Assembly: GCA_019925095.2 (NCBI GenBank)
Contig: CM034398.1
Coordinates: forward strand, 9,625,001-9,689,000
From: Dendrolimus kikuchii
Taxonomy: Eukaryota; Arthropoda; Insecta; Lepidoptera; Lasiocampidae
Length of the DNA: 64,000 bases
Reading direction: 5' to 3'
The notes below the pieces were generated by a model. The model saw only the letters and a list, made by a program, of their open reading frames with translations, did no database searches and was not told where the DNA came from. Each line of letters starts with the position of its first letter. Positions within the stretch are counted from its first letter, which is position 1. Below are positions 13,001-23,270 of the stretch, piece by piece. The translations under genes were made by a program, and so were the position numbers.

Positions 13001-16000
13001 TGACTTAGTTGTTGGATAATCGATTTAATAAGTCTGTTACGATTTTAAACGTAATAAAACAATAGAAACTAATCAAACACTTACGTAATTGAAAAGTTAC
13101 GTTTAAGATCATTAAAGAAAATATTCTTAATTGGAATTTGAAATTGGAATTGATTTCGGATAATTACGCTCGGAATTACAAATCGACTATAAAAAATAAT
13201 TACCAAGACTAAATAATTTAACCATTTCAGTCAAAGTTTATTATATTTAATTTAAATACTCAATACAGTACTTGTGTTGAATAACTCTACCAAAGTAGTT
13301 CTGCCACAGCAGAGTATTCACTGCTAAAACCATAGTCTCGTGAGTGTAGGGGTGAATGCTCTGCCGTGCCAGAATTACCTTGGTAGGGTTATTCAACACA
13401 ATTGCTAACGTCTTCAGAATTTAGTCTTCAGCACCCACGGAAGTCGTCACATGAAAGTAGCGACTCTAACGCCGGTCGCGTTCTTATTCGCTTTAAAAAC
13501 TTTGTTCATCAGTTTCGGAGGGCATCCCTTTTCGTTTGGGAACGGCATGTGTTAATTGCAGCCAGTACTTCTAAATTTATTTTATTAGAACCAAATCCAA
13601 AATAAGAGGTATAATTATTACAAGAAATAAGTCAGTTAATAAATATAAATTAATAGTCAAATCTACATTCCAAAATAAATTTTGATTAATCTTGAATACA
13701 ATCGCGCTTAGATCACACTAATGACAGATTCCTATATCTTATCGTCCGTTCATTTGCCTTACTACGGGTTAAAATTTGACATGAGCTCTATACAAGTAAT
13801 TTCAAAATTCAACCGATTATAAATCAAGTGAATGAATAGTAAGATATGGGAACCGACCATCACTTGCCTTACCATAAGTTGAATTTGAAATGTACGGTTG
13901 GTAGGATATAGAAACTGACCGTTAATGCAATTTATTAATGTATACATTTTGTTGACACATAAATAGGTATCTAGTTTTAAGAACGTACCTAATTTTAATT
14001 TTTGGTGAACAATAAAGTGTTTTCATTCATTCATTTATTCAAATATACTAAGTTATATACATCTATATCTATACACATAAACAATTATATAGTATATTGA
14101 AAACGGTTCCAATTACCTAAAAAGTTTTTTGTAATATTGTAATGGAGATGCTATAAGCAATCCATCAAACATTTCAAAAATGTCTGCCTCTAAAAAATTG
14201 AATAGAAAGAAACGTGCAAGGAAAAATAAAAAAATGACGGGACGTGTCCTTTGCAAATCGAACGAAGCTCCATCTAAGCGTATACCAATAAAAGTATATT
14301 CATTGGACATTTTATAAATTGAAAGCAGCCTTTTATACCGTCCGTCATACTCAAAATTCAATGACTACTAATTTATAACGCTCAATTTATTTGACATGTA
14401 CAAAATGATTTTCAATACGCGATAAATATTGCATTAAATTTTGGTGCTATTTTTTGTATTTAGGGATTCTGATTAGAATTTTAGTTTGAAAACACAAATA
14501 TGACTTGTTATATAGGGATTTGAACTCACTTTATTTGAAATGCAAGTTTGAGAAACAAGTATAATTCCCTAACGAGCCTCTGAGCTACCAAGAGTCCACG
14601 ACTCTAACATTTTGACGTCTACCACGGCATGCTATAATTATTATCTTGATCGTGACATCACGCTTTCATAGACTATTGACGTCAAATGGTTAGCTTTGTG
14701 CTAATTGTGTTTCGCATGATGAGTGAAATTCCAGTTGTCCATTTTCCTCTCCATTCTGAGCGCGTTCCTTTACTAGCTCACAACGATCAAAATACTCCTT
14801 CAGCCGTTCCACATAGCGACCGTGGTCGTCATGGTCATGGCGAATTTTTGATTTTTGATTACGCAACGCTCACATCCGGCCCATGTCAAGGGGTGGGTCC
14901 AATAACCGTTCCACTAGAGTTTATGAGTGTAACCCCCGGCAAGCAAGTGGAACGGGAAGAATCGCGGCCGTGAACTTGGTCGTTTTGAGTCACTAGTGGA
15001 ACGTAGCTACTATTGCAACTCCTTTATGTCATTTCACAGATCCTATCTCATCCCTTCAATGCCTACCCCCTATTCCCACTATCCTATCTACTCTTTTCCA
15101 TTTTATATAGGCAAAGGTAACCATCTTACATGAGGTTGACTGTCTACTTGTTTACTCGCTTCGGGTAATAAAAAAATCTTATGTATAAGCTTAAAATTTA
15201 ATCAATTTCGATTCTAGCACATCAAATAATGTACGAATAGAGTTTCATAAGATCACTTTTTATTATTGGTTGCAGCTGCTACCGGGCCGGCAATATGTAT
15301 CATATTGGCTTCGTACGCGGGGTGCGACCGATTTGCTGCGGTCGCTTATTTCATCGCCTCCATGGCTCTCATGGGTGGCTTTTATAGCGGGATGAAGGTA
15401 ACTATCCTATACCTAACTGTTATTTATATTGTTTAATATAGTTATAATGTATATATTAATACTGCAGAAAAATATGTGTATATCAGCTTTGAATAACATA
15501 TGTATTATATTTTTTCTACTTAAGAACTAACGTCGCTCTCTCTCTGTAATTTTTATCTATACAGTTACAATGTACGAACTCATATTTTATGTACTTACTA
15601 ATTAATTTGATGGTAACCATCAATTTCTCTTTTTGTACTTTTTGTTATTTTTGACTTACGGGACATGAACTTACTCTGCCGTAACACAGATTAAAACTAA
15701 GGGAGGAATGATTATTACATAATGGTAAATTAAGCACTTTTGTATATTGTACTTGTTTAGTTTATTTCTGGAGACCAATAGCTTCTTTAATAATTTAATA
15801 AAAATTATCACACTAACGTCATAGGATTGTGATAATATTAATATTGCTATTCATCGTGTAGATCCTAGAGGCCGAGATATTGGCTGTAGATCTTAAATAT
15901 GTTATTTATATATTTACTACTCATTCATATAACAAGTTTAATTTGCTTAATTTGAAAATATCCAATTACCTAGGTGTTTATATATTCAAAAAATAATTTG

Positions 16001-17070
16001 AAAATGAAATATCACGGTGGCAAAGAACAGAACAGATGTGTTGTAATTAATGATCTGAAATATTAAGACACGGTATAGGGTAAGAAAGAAAGAAATTAAA
16101 AAAATATATTTGAAGAAATAGCGACATTCTTATATTACTTATCTTTAAAAAAATCTTACATTTATCTTAGAAAATAAATATATTGTGAAATTTGTACGCC
16201 GCATTTTTAGCAAACAAGAGTCTACCCTACATTTAATTGAATTATTAGAAGCGTTTAAGAATTTAAATCACTTACATGTTGATAGTTTAAACTGCCTGCA
16301 ATACAATTTCGTCACCTTTAAATAAATTAGTCCCATTTTTGCAGTTATTGACTATGTTATGAGTTTGATTATAACACATAAAACAAATTCGTACATAAGG
16401 GCTTCTACCGGCTGGCGGTTTATATGATATTAAAATAGCACCAAGTCTTTATTTTATTCACGATGTATTTCGTTTTTAAAATATTTTAGAGAATTATAGC
16501 AGATAAACAGATCACGTACTGCGAGAAGCCTTTATCCAATTGTAGATCTATTTATAGCCTAATGATACTTGAAAATGTTTATCTAATCTTACTATTTTGA
16601 ATAATATGTGCTTGGAAATTACAACGAATTTGTTTACTTTATTTTATCAGTTGACAATGAATTGTATAAAGTGCAGAAAAGTCCACAAATATGTGATCTT
16701 ATCTTGCACTGTATTGAAAAATTAATATTAATATAACAAATCTCATACTTATCAATGGAGTCATTTCAGGTGAATGCGTTGGACCTCGCTCCCAATTATG
16801 CTGGATCTTTGACTGCTATGATAAATGGCACCTCAACTATATCGGGTATAATTACACCATATTTAATAGGCCTTCTGACGCCTGATGTAAGTTAATTTTC
16901 TCTTTCAGTAATACACGATAATGTAATTTTCTTTGTAAGTTTTTTAAATTAAATTCAAAGTATTTCGTAATATCAGTCTCTTTGTTACATTTTCAACAAT
17001 AGACCATAAACCGATCAGGACTGAATTTGATGTAGATATAAAGATCGGAAACGAATGTGAATACTTATTG

Positions 17071-17153
<83 letters not shown>

Positions 17154-17546
17154 CTGTCTGTGTCTGTGTATAAATTATAGTCAAACATTGAAACTCTGGC
17201 GCTCTTAGGTTTGACTAGTCAAACTTCAGGTCTGACATAAAGTCTTAGACAAAGTCAAAACAAATGAAGTTTTCTGTCTGAGAATAATTTATACAGTCAA
17301 CATGTAACAGTACGAATCGACGTTTGACCGAGTCTGTCTTGGTTGCTTCTAGGGTCGACTAGGCAAAGCCCGAAACAGATTATTTTACGTTCCACGTTTG
17401 ACTGAACAGTTATTAACTGCTAGGTTTGACTAAAAATACTTTAGTCAATGTGTCAAAATCGGAATTTATTTCGGGTTTTGTCGAAAGGCCTTGTTGACCA
17501 AGGATAAACCAGCCATTCAGGGAAGAGACCGCATATCGACTTTTGC

Positions 17547-17603
<57 letters not shown>

Positions 17604-18829
17604 ATATATATATGTGTATATATATATATAACTTGATTACTATTATATTAGGTTTATTTTAGTAGGTATAATACACCACCCAATATTGTTTAATTCTTCT
17701 TTAGATTGCTATGAGCGAACATTCCGACTATTGTTGGAATTGCAAATGTATCCATATGGTTTAAACTTATGGTGAACAATAAAAAGTTTTAATTAATTAA
17801 TTCATTCATTTTAAAAGTAAGGTGATAAAAATGTATTTTAAGTTCTAACCCCATTTATATATTATTCCTTATAATGTTTTGCCATGAATTCCATTAAAGG
17901 TAATAAAATCTAACTCATATCATGCAATGAAAATAACACGAACAGACAAAGAATACGAAGTAGAGCAATGCCACCTACGCAGGAGAAAATATAATTAATA
18001 TATTCCATAAATTTTGCTTCTACACTCAAAAGTAACTTTGCCATTATTTGACACTTTTAAACCTTTTGAATTACGAGTATAAACCAAAATTATTTAGAGT
18101 TTCAAGCGCGTTCAAAATGTTTTCAGTAGCGAAGTTTCCGTCGAATTTAATGGAGTTTTATTTGAGTAACGTCTTCAACTCAGTGTTAAATGTTGTCGAC
18201 ATAGCGATATCAAGTTTGGTACTTTGGCAGAGTTTTGAACTGTTTTGTGGCAATTTAATATTGAAGACTTCTATTGTTTAAATAGTCAGTACTGTATATT
18301 ATGTGAATATGTTACGTCAAGATTTTAATATTTTTACATTTTACATTGGTTTAGTATTATTCAAAATTAAATATTTTTTACACATTATCAGTTATTATGC
18401 AGCCGGTATTATTATTATTGGTAAGAACCAATAATATGCGTTCCCACTGCCGTGACTTGTCCAAAACACCATGTTTTATTTTATGGGAATAGGTAGGCGG
18501 TATATTTATATTAATAACTGATCGTATCTTAAATTAACATGGTAGAATCAAGAGAAAAACATTTACATTTATATTGCATCTAAATTTTAATTCTTTTCTA
18601 AAACTTTCAGTCAACTCTGGTGCAATGGCGAGTGGCGTTCTGGGTGTGTTTCGCGGTTCTGGTTGGCACCAACGTGGTGTACTGCATATGGGCTGATGGC
18701 AAACAGCAGTGGTGGGATGATGTACGTCAATACGGCTACCCAGCTGACTGGAAACATGGACCCCTAAGAATAGCTGAGGAAGACAAAGAGAAAAGTAAAA
18801 AAGCGGAAGCGCAAAAGTCCGGGAATTAA
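835..18829 (+). CDS. SLC17-family transporter gene 1 (phosphate/anion cotransporter-like), 5' end outside window
   Basis: Eight coding exons are visible: 835-1034, 2453-2689, 6035-6244, 7784-7951, 10611-10827, 15276-15397, 16770-16886 and 18611-18829. All have AG/GT borders and phases that join into one open frame of 496 residues. Family marks in order: NAYTMRVCLNLAVTQMV (helix 1), an acidic loop with N-glycosylation sequons, GLILSGFYYGY then PGGYLAERYGGKW, RVLQGMGEGPTMPA, and ARWVPPHERS. These are SLC17 (sodium/anion cotransporter; insect Picot/sialin/VGLUT-like) signatures, so the product should be a 12-helix MFS membrane protein. The Arg and Glu of RVLQGMGE match residues important in vesicular glutamate transporters. 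The substrate cannot be read from sequence. The first acceptor is phase 1, so an upstream coding exon of about 34 codons, as in gene 2, is expected left of position 1. A paralogue follows downstream on the same strand. Confidence 0.9.
1180..1290 (+). mobile_element. S1-related SINE, tRNA-like head
   Basis: Box A-like TGGTTGAGTGGG (from 1192) and box B-like AGTTCGAATCG (1242-1252) stand at normal tRNA spacing after a CCTCTG leader, as in the other S1 copies. The body after 1290 has drifted. Confidence 0.6.
1718..1882 (-). mobile_element. S1 SINE, antisense, partial
   Basis: It matches the minus strand of 12085-12327: the ACGCTTGTGTTATGG tail region, the paired TAGTAAATAACGGA body and the GGAACGAACCCGGAGCCTCT head (antisense box B). 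Confidence 0.75.
2453..2689 (+). CDS. transporter gene 1, coding exon 3
   Basis: 79 codons, phase 0 to 0, acceptor TTTCAG at 2447-2452, donor GTAGGT at 2690. It begins YAIFDWSESTQGLILSG and ends ILRVLQGMGE. It has helices 2-4 and the PGGYLAERYGGKW loop. The exon is the same length as exon 62098-62334 of gene 2, with about 65 of 79 identical residues by hand count. Confidence 0.93.
2895..3100 (+). mobile_element. S2 SINE remnant
   Basis: It has the family S2 body markers: CACTTAG-like start, CAGTTTTCTG, GAGGAAACCTGCATG, GATTATCGATGTGT and a degenerate GGTTCGAACCTAG..GGAACATTTA end. Confidence 0.55.
5231..5537 (+). mobile_element. retroposon family A, full-length copy
   Basis: It starts TCCGTGCAGGAACGGAGAAA and ends GCAATAAAAAAA (A tail), about 305 bp. 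Five other copies in the window share this sequence. No A or B box was recognised, so it may be a SINE of other origin or a LINE 3' end. Confidence 0.85.
6035..6244 (+). CDS. transporter gene 1, coding exon 4
   Basis: 70 codons, phase 0 to 0, acceptor TTTTCAG ending 6034, donor GTGAGG at 6245. It encodes GPTMPALMIVLARWVPPHER, then a glycine-rich helix (GGAQIGNIFGSFMSGFLMAG) and a helix ending GILWFLAW. This is the conserved helix 4-6 region of SLC17 proteins. Confidence 0.93.
6245..7783 (+). other. intron 4 of gene 1
   Basis: AT-rich. A short run of GGCGTGGCGT-type repeats lies near 7011-7026. No other feature recognised. Confidence 0.65.
7784..7951 (+). CDS. transporter gene 1, coding exon 5
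   Basis: 56 codons, phase 0 to 0, acceptor TTTTCAG ending 7783, donor GTAAGT at 7952. It encodes the central cytoplasmic loop with the family hallmark HPYISDEELKYLNE and PVPWKAIVRSVPVWALLFAA, which leads into helix 7. Confidence 0.92.
7952..10610 (+). other. intron 5 of gene 1
   Basis: It contains a family B retroposon (9660-9838). The rest is AT-rich and shows nothing recognisable. Confidence 0.65.
9660..9838 (+). mobile_element. retroposon family B copy
   Basis: It shares the pattern GTTGCAAACGTCT..TAGG, then CTTTCCATTA and a GATAAAAAAAA tail with the minus-strand copy at 40786-41060. The end is organised like family A but differs in sequence. Confidence 0.6.
10611..10827 (+). CDS. transporter gene 1, coding exon 6
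   Basis: 217 nt, phase 0 start and phase 1 end, acceptor TTTTCAG ending 10610, donor GTGAGT at 10828. It encodes VGHDWGYYTMVTDLPKYM, the usual helix 7 H-(N/D)-W-G motif of the family, then a helix ending in the WVCDVCVKK loop. Confidence 0.92.
10877..10948 (+). repeat. minisatellite, three perfect 24-bp units
   Basis: The unit AAAATTTAAAGTATAGAAAA plus TATC occurs three times without a mismatch and is followed by a diverged start of a fourth unit. Confidence 0.95.
11170..11285 (+). mobile_element. S2 SINE, 3' part
   Basis: 3' half with AAGCGTGGCTGGTATATTGT, GGGAGGTCCGAGCCTAG and GTGGAACGTTTATAGGCTG, followed by a TTA-repeat tail. Confidence 0.7.
11320..11530 (+). mobile_element. S2 SINE, partial
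   Basis: It carries CACTTAGGCAGTATACTAAC, the GAAGGAAAATATCGT segment and GGAGGCCCGTGCTCAGCAGT with a GGGACGTTTATTA end. Confidence 0.75.
12085..12327 (+). mobile_element. S1 SINE, full-length, tRNA-derived
   Basis: Head GACGGCCTCTGTGGTAGAGC with box A-like TGGTAGAGCGGG, then box B GGTTCGATTCC. The body includes a TAGTAAAT...ATTTACTA inverted pair. It ends GTTTGTCTGCCGATTATTAT (TTA tail). It is the reference copy for the family in this window. Confidence 0.82.
13272..13401. mobile_element. palindromic MITE-like element
   Basis: The left arm (13272-13322) starts TTGTGTTGAATAACTCTACC. The right arm (about 13351-13401) is its inverted complement, starting TTGTGTTGAATAACCCTACC on the minus strand. 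The arms are about 50 bp, near 85% matched, with a loop of about 30 bases. Confidence 0.75.
13729..13852. mobile_element. foldback family C element
   Basis: The ends TTCCTATATCTTA and TAAGATATGGGAA are inverted. The inner parts TTAAAATTTGACA and TTTCAAAATTCAACC are also inverted. A further half copy follows up to about 13930. Related copies lie at 21855 and 41413. Confidence 0.65.
14515..14610 (-). repeat. tRNA-like SINE relic
   Basis: Minus strand shows TTGGTAGCTCAGAGGCTCG (box A-like) and GAGTTCAAATCCC (box B-like). The arms do not form a full cloverleaf, so it is a SINE relic and not a tRNA gene. Confidence 0.35.
15010..15175 (+). mobile_element. retroposon family B copy, diverged
   Basis: It has the CCACTATCC..ATC..CTCTTTTCC block, a degenerate GTAACCATCTTACATGAGG part and a GGGTAATAAAAAAA tail, as in the other family B copies. 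Confidence 0.5.
15276..15397 (+). CDS. transporter gene 1, coding exon 7
   Basis: 122 nt, phase 1 to 0, acceptor TTGCAG ending 15275, donor GTAACT at 15398. It completes the split alanine codon, then encodes AATGPAICIILASYAGCD and MALMGGFYSGMK (helices 9-10). Confidence 0.9.
15398..16769 (+). other. intron 7 of gene 1
   Basis: AT-rich. I see no repeat or coding element that I can support. Confidence 0.65.
16770..16886 (+). CDS. transporter gene 1, coding exon 8
   Basis: 39 codons, phase 0 to 0, acceptor ATTTCAG ending 16769, donor GTAAGT at 16887. It encodes VNALDLAPNYAGSLTAMING and STISGIITPYLIGLLTPD. N-x-x-D-(L/I)-(A/S)-P-x-(Y/F)-A is a hallmark of SLC17 helix 10-11. Confidence 0.93.
17073..17147. 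repeat. (TA)n microsatellite
   Basis: Uninterrupted TA run of about 75 bases followed by TGTGTCTGTC. Confidence 0.97.
17550..17631. repeat. (TA)n/(TG)n microsatellite
   Basis: TA run interrupted by TGTGTGTG blocks. It pairs with the array at 17073 around a distinct 400-base segment. Confidence 0.95.
18611..18829 (+). CDS. transporter gene 1, last coding exon
   Basis: Acceptor CTTTCAG ending 18610; stop TAA at 18827-18829. It encodes STLVQWRVAFWVCFAVLVGT (helix 12), then a charged cytoplasmic tail with WADGKQQWWDD and a lysine-rich end. The tail length is normal for insect SLC17 proteins. Confidence 0.92.
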   Translation, partial: STLVQWRVAFWVCFAVLVGTNVVYCIWADGKQQWWDDVRQYGYPADWKHGPLRIAEEDKEKSKKAEAQKSGN

Positions 18830-18986
18830 AAAGTGTACATAAAACTAGACCTCTTCTATAAGATGACATCTTTATTATCTGTAACTTTGTATATTCTTAA
18901 AAACCTCTTCGTACATAGCTCAGAATAATAACTAAATATACCTATATAGAAACTGTAATTGGTCTGACTTTACAGTTTGACTTTTA

Positions 18987-19282
18987 TCCGTGCAGGGACG
19001 GAGAAAGAATGCAATTCCCCGCGGCCGGGCGGCCTATCGTTAGAGGTAACAAAATAATCCCCAGCCAGGTGGTAGGGTTTTTTGCCCGTCTGGATGGCTG
19101 CCACCCCTAGGTCTAGAGTGTGCCGCCATAACAACCTTGATTTGTGTTCCGGTATCAGTGGCCAGACTCCAGTCTCCCTTTAGAGAGCATTTGTAGCACC
19201 TTTGGTGTTGGAAATGTCCATAGGTAACCGCTTTCCATCAGGTGGGCTGCCTGTCTGCTGAACTGATGCAAGAAAAAAAAAA
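18987..19282 (+). mobile_element. retroposon family A, full-length copy
   Basis: Begins TCCGTGCAGGGACGGAGAAA and ends in an A run after TGATGCAAG. It lies 158 bases after the stop codon of gene 1, possibly inside its 3' UTR. Confidence 0.85.
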
Positions 19283-20229
19283 CAAAGATCTTGAACAGTA
19301 TGTATTTTTAATTTAATAGCACAATAAGATTGTTAATTCCACGAATTTATTAATTTTGACTTGAGACTCGTTTAAAAATAGAAACCGAATACTTTTCATG
19401 TTATTTAAATTCATATAATGTATTACTTTATATAAACAAAAAAGCTGTTAGCTGGCAGCTTTTATTTAGGATGTTTTGTTATATTTTCAATTATTATTCT
19501 GGGCTAAATACATCTACTATTTTTTGTTTTGCCATTATAAATTACTATCCAAATTGTTAGGTTTGCTTTTTGCCTTTTACTACCCGCCTCTTCTAATCAT
19601 ATCTCACAGTATTGATAAAACCAATACTGATAGCATTAGAGCCTTCTCTTACAAAAATATTTTTTTGGGAAAAGAAACTTGCCGTTTTATATAATTTATT
19701 AAATATATAAAATAATAGATAAACTCATTTGAACAATGGTCCTTTACAAAAATTATAAAGCAATAAGTTTGTGTTTCATATATTAGGTACGAAATTATTA
19801 AAATTTCAAAGAATAGGCCACACTGGGACGAAATAAATACTATAATTAATTTTTAAATACTAATTGTAGTAAACGTTAAAAAAACATTTATGTATATAAT
19901 TCAGAGGAGGACTTAAGAACATCTATGTCATTGTGATATTGTTATAACCTACAAATACAATATTTTTTTCTTAAGAGAAGATTTAAATGAAAGAAAAAAA
20001 TGATTTTATAGTAATTTTATAGTGCCATCCAGGATATAAATGATATGTAAAAACACTTAAAGTACAATGAGAAATTTGTATTCGAATTTATTCATGAAAT
20101 AATATAATTATTCTTAAATTGCAGTGATTGTGATATGCCTACTAAAAGTAATTAACTAGATATAAGTTTATTTTAAATTATAATTAGTAATATTATTTTT
20201 TTGTAAGTTGTAAAATATCTCAACTCTAG

Positions 20230-20235
20230 AATAAA
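20230..20235 (+). promoter_or_regulatory. candidate poly(A) signal downstream of gene 1
   Basis: A canonical AATAAA lies 1.4 kb after the gene 1 stop; none is visible in the first few hundred bases after the stop. If used, the 3' UTR would include the retroposon at 18987-19282. AATAAA is common in AT-rich DNA, so this is weak. Confidence 0.2.
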
Positions 20236-20399
20236 GCATAAAAAATGTTTACGTATTTTATTTCTAAACTTCTCTAGCCATTCGTCATTCATTTAGAAAT
20301 AGTAATGTTGGAGAAAAACTATTGTGATGTATGAAAGACATTCGATGATTAATTATAAATAAAATTTGGCAGAAAGATGTGTACTTATATCCATTAGGA

Positions 20400-20650
20400 T
20401 TATGACACATATCTATAATATTATAACATTCTAAACATGCCAAGTTCTGTACATTGAAGCTATTATAAAAATATAAGTGGAATAGACTATGATGGAGATG
20501 GAGAATACGATGCAAGTTTTTTAGATTTCTTGTCTGTCTGTTCGAGATTCGCGTAGAACCACCGGGCCAATTTCGATGCGGTTTTCGCTGATCAACAGCT
20601 AATTCTTAGACTTAAAATCTGCGCTACTTTTTGTCGTGGAGATCCCGCGG
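20400..20650 (+). repeat. dispersed repeat F copy 1
   Basis: Shares ATTCTAAACATGCC, TCTGTACATTGAAGCTATTA, GTAGAC-like and TTTCTTGTCTGTCTGTTC blocks with 55260-55530. Origin unknown; possibly the terminal part of a non-autonomous DNA element. Confidence 0.5.
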
Positions 20651-21544
20651 ATTTTTTTCTGGGAACGATTTAAGAAGGCCAGATTAAAAAAAATCGAATT
20701 CTTATGCAATTTTTCACTGATCTATAGCAAATTGTATGTAATAAAATGTGTGACTTTTTTATCCCGAGAATCCCGCGGGAATTTTCCCTGAAACGGTTTG
20801 AATTTGTTCGAGTGCATGCTATGAAGTTGAAAATTTAATTAAGCAGGCTCTAGTTAATTGCAGTAATCCTAGACACAGTTCGTTTTCGGCCGATCCACCC
20901 GAAAGAGTCAGTGAAATTCTAGATAGACGAAAGAAAGAACAAAACTATAATGGTAAAGTCTATAAAACACAAAAATAAATGGAATATACAGTGGAAAATG
21001 CACTTAAATAAAAAAAAAACCAGCAAAACAAGTTGTAAAACGAAAACCAACGTCGAAAGACGTTTAAGAGTAAGCTCTCTGCACACGAGCTTGTCGTAAA
21101 TAACATTGGGATGACGAAATTCAATAGACGTGGACACTACTCATCCAGACAAGAAACCCCAGAATCAAGAAGAGGTTTTCGTAAGAAACAAAGCAATTAA
21201 AAAATAAACGTTATTGTCAGATAATCGTTGTAAACTGTTTGATGAGGTAATAACCTCATCAATATTGTTCCACATATCCTAAGTCCTCTGAAATCCTCAT
21301 CCAGGCTCCACTCCATTCACGACCTTGTGCAGATCTTTAGTTCACGGAGTGGAAGAAAAAGAAAAAAATTATATTACCTTGCAGCGTATGCTTTCCTTAT
21401 GCCTATTTTCATCAATCATAGCTAAATAATTCCCTACCTAGGGATTTCTTATCTTCAAATATAATTCATAGCCTAATTTAAATCATTTTCATTGTAATAC
21501 GTGACAAGTCCCATAGAACAATACAGTTCAAGATATAGAAACCA

Positions 21545-21845
21545 TTTGTTTGCCTTATAATATCAGCCCATAAATGTCTCACTGCTAGGCTCGGGCCTCC
21601 CATTATAGGGGAACGGATAGTATACCTGCCACGCTTGTCCAAGACGGCTTGGCAAGTCTTCTGACACATCGGTTATCTCGATGTGCAGGTTGCATCACAA
21701 TGTTTTCCTTCTCCGTCGTTAGCACGCGGTAATTGTAACAATATGTACATTAGGTCAGAAAACTGCCTAAGTGGTGCATGCGTTCCGGTCAGGATTTAAC
21801 CCGCGCCATTTGAGTTTGGGCCACGTGCGCTACCACAACTTGACT
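21545..21845 (-). mobile_element. S2 SINE, full-length, antisense
   Basis: It starts AGCCCATAAATGTCTCACTG and ends in an antisense tRNA-like head (GTGCGCTACCACAACTT, complement of a box A), with a diverged box B complement at GGATTTAACCCGC. It is the most complete S2 copy here. Confidence 0.8.
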
Positions 21846-21854
21846 TGTTTGCCG

Positions 21855-21945
21855 TAATATTGGTTAAAATTCACTCCATACAAGTAATGCCGAAATTCAA
21901 CCGATGATAAGGCAAAGGAATGAATAGTAAAAAATAGAAACGGCC
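21855..21945. repeat. family C piece
   Basis: Shares CCATACAAGTAATG, GAAATTCAACCGATGATAAG and GGAATGAATAGTAA with the copy at 13729-13852. Confidence 0.6.
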
Positions 21946-22904
21946 ATTAATTATTCCGTCTTAGATGTTGAAAACAAAATGGCTGCTGAATGTCCCCTAA
22001 ATCTACCTAGGTGGTCTTTATTTTCTGGTGAAAATGGGTATTAGAAATGTAAATCAATCTAAATTATACTTGTATATCGCCGATGATAAAAAGAGCGAAG
22101 GTTTCGAGGTAACTTTCTTTATTACGACAATATTTAACTATCATGAATGTAGTCTAAATCCAATCGTTCTTTCAATTGACTTCTAATAAAATTCATTGAG
22201 CATTTGTACGAAAGCAACATTTGCTCACGTAATTATGGAAATGAAATTGATAAGCTTTTATACATTTTGACCAATCAGTATGAAAGTTCGTATATATGAG
22301 GAGAGTGTTTAATAGTTTTTAAGCAATTTATCCTTATCTTTAGCAACTTTATTTCACCAATAGTTTGCGCTGCAGCGTGTCAACTAGACGGACTACACCG
22401 ATCGACTCATCGCTATACGCGCCAGCTATTTTGATATAAGTGGTCAGTAGATGCTACAGTGCATCATTTTCTATATCGTTATATGGAAACCATCGCTTTT
22501 CGATACATATAGGTATATAGATAAAATAAATGTACATTAATAAGACAACGTTTGCCAAGTTCTGTTAGTATATCTAATCGTCTATGTAAATTGTCAATAT
22601 TTTATTCGATAATCATACTAGATTGTCTGTTTAAATCTGCTTAGAATATTAATCAATCATTTAGCCTTGCTGATAGTGAATTATGTAAATTTTGATTTAC
22701 AACATTGTCTTATGAATGATAAGAACGTTTTAAGGCATGCTGTTATGTACACAGGGCGTGTTCAATAGTTAAACAAGTTATTGTAGATACATTCAACTTT
22801 GTATATCATATCACCGTTGTACCTATATCATCTAACTCTGTACATGGCTTGTATACATACCTACTTGTAATAAAAAATCGTGGTAACCTAGTTTGTTGAC
22901 CAAT

Positions 22905-23270
22905 TACGTGGGTTCGATTCCTGACCGGGAATCACTGCTTAGGCAGTTTTAGTAACCTTTTCTCTTAATTTTTTGCAGGATTTTGGTCCACATCGACATA
23001 CCTATACCTACTACTAACTAAATCTATCTAGGTAACTAGTGAGCAATAATGTTTTTAATAATTCTAAATAATATGCATATTATCACAAATATCAAGTAAT
23101 GACGGCGAAGGAAAACATCATGAGGGAATCTACATGCCAAGATTACCGATGTGTATAACACACTAATCCCCCTTTAACAAAGCATAATAAATACCCTTAG
23201 TTACCCATATGCATATGAATATGCATAGCAGTTACCCGGGCCATATAGTGGAATTTTCGTAACCTGTTAT
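22905..23270 (+). mobile_element. S2-like SINE in two parts
   Basis: The head GGGTTCGATTCCTGACCGGG followed by CACTGCTTAGGCAGTTTTAG lies near 22910. The body GACGGCGAAGGAAAACATCA to ACCCGGGCC..GTGGAATTTTCG lies at 23100-23265. About 120 bases of unrelated sequence separate them. Confidence 0.55.

Larger units (their letters stand above)
10828..15275 (+). other. intron 6 of gene 1
   Basis: It holds a 24-bp minisatellite (10877-10948), two S2 pieces (11170-11285, 11320-11530), a full S1 SINE (12085-12327), two palindromic MITE-like elements (13272-13401, 13729-13852), a tRNA-like relic (14515-14610), a 10-bp hairpin (14906-14955) and a family B copy (15010-15175). Confidence 0.65.
16887..18610 (+). 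other. intron 8 of gene 1
   Basis: Two long (TA)n arrays (17073-17147, 17550-17631) enclose a segment rich in GTCAAA/TTTGAC. The part after 17640 is AT-rich without recognisable features. Confidence 0.65.

Noticed and set aside
14686..14973. 95-codon open frame in intron 6 of gene 1
   Set aside because: No recognisable domain, no splice context, and it is next to a family B retroposon; probably repeat sequence that happens to be open.
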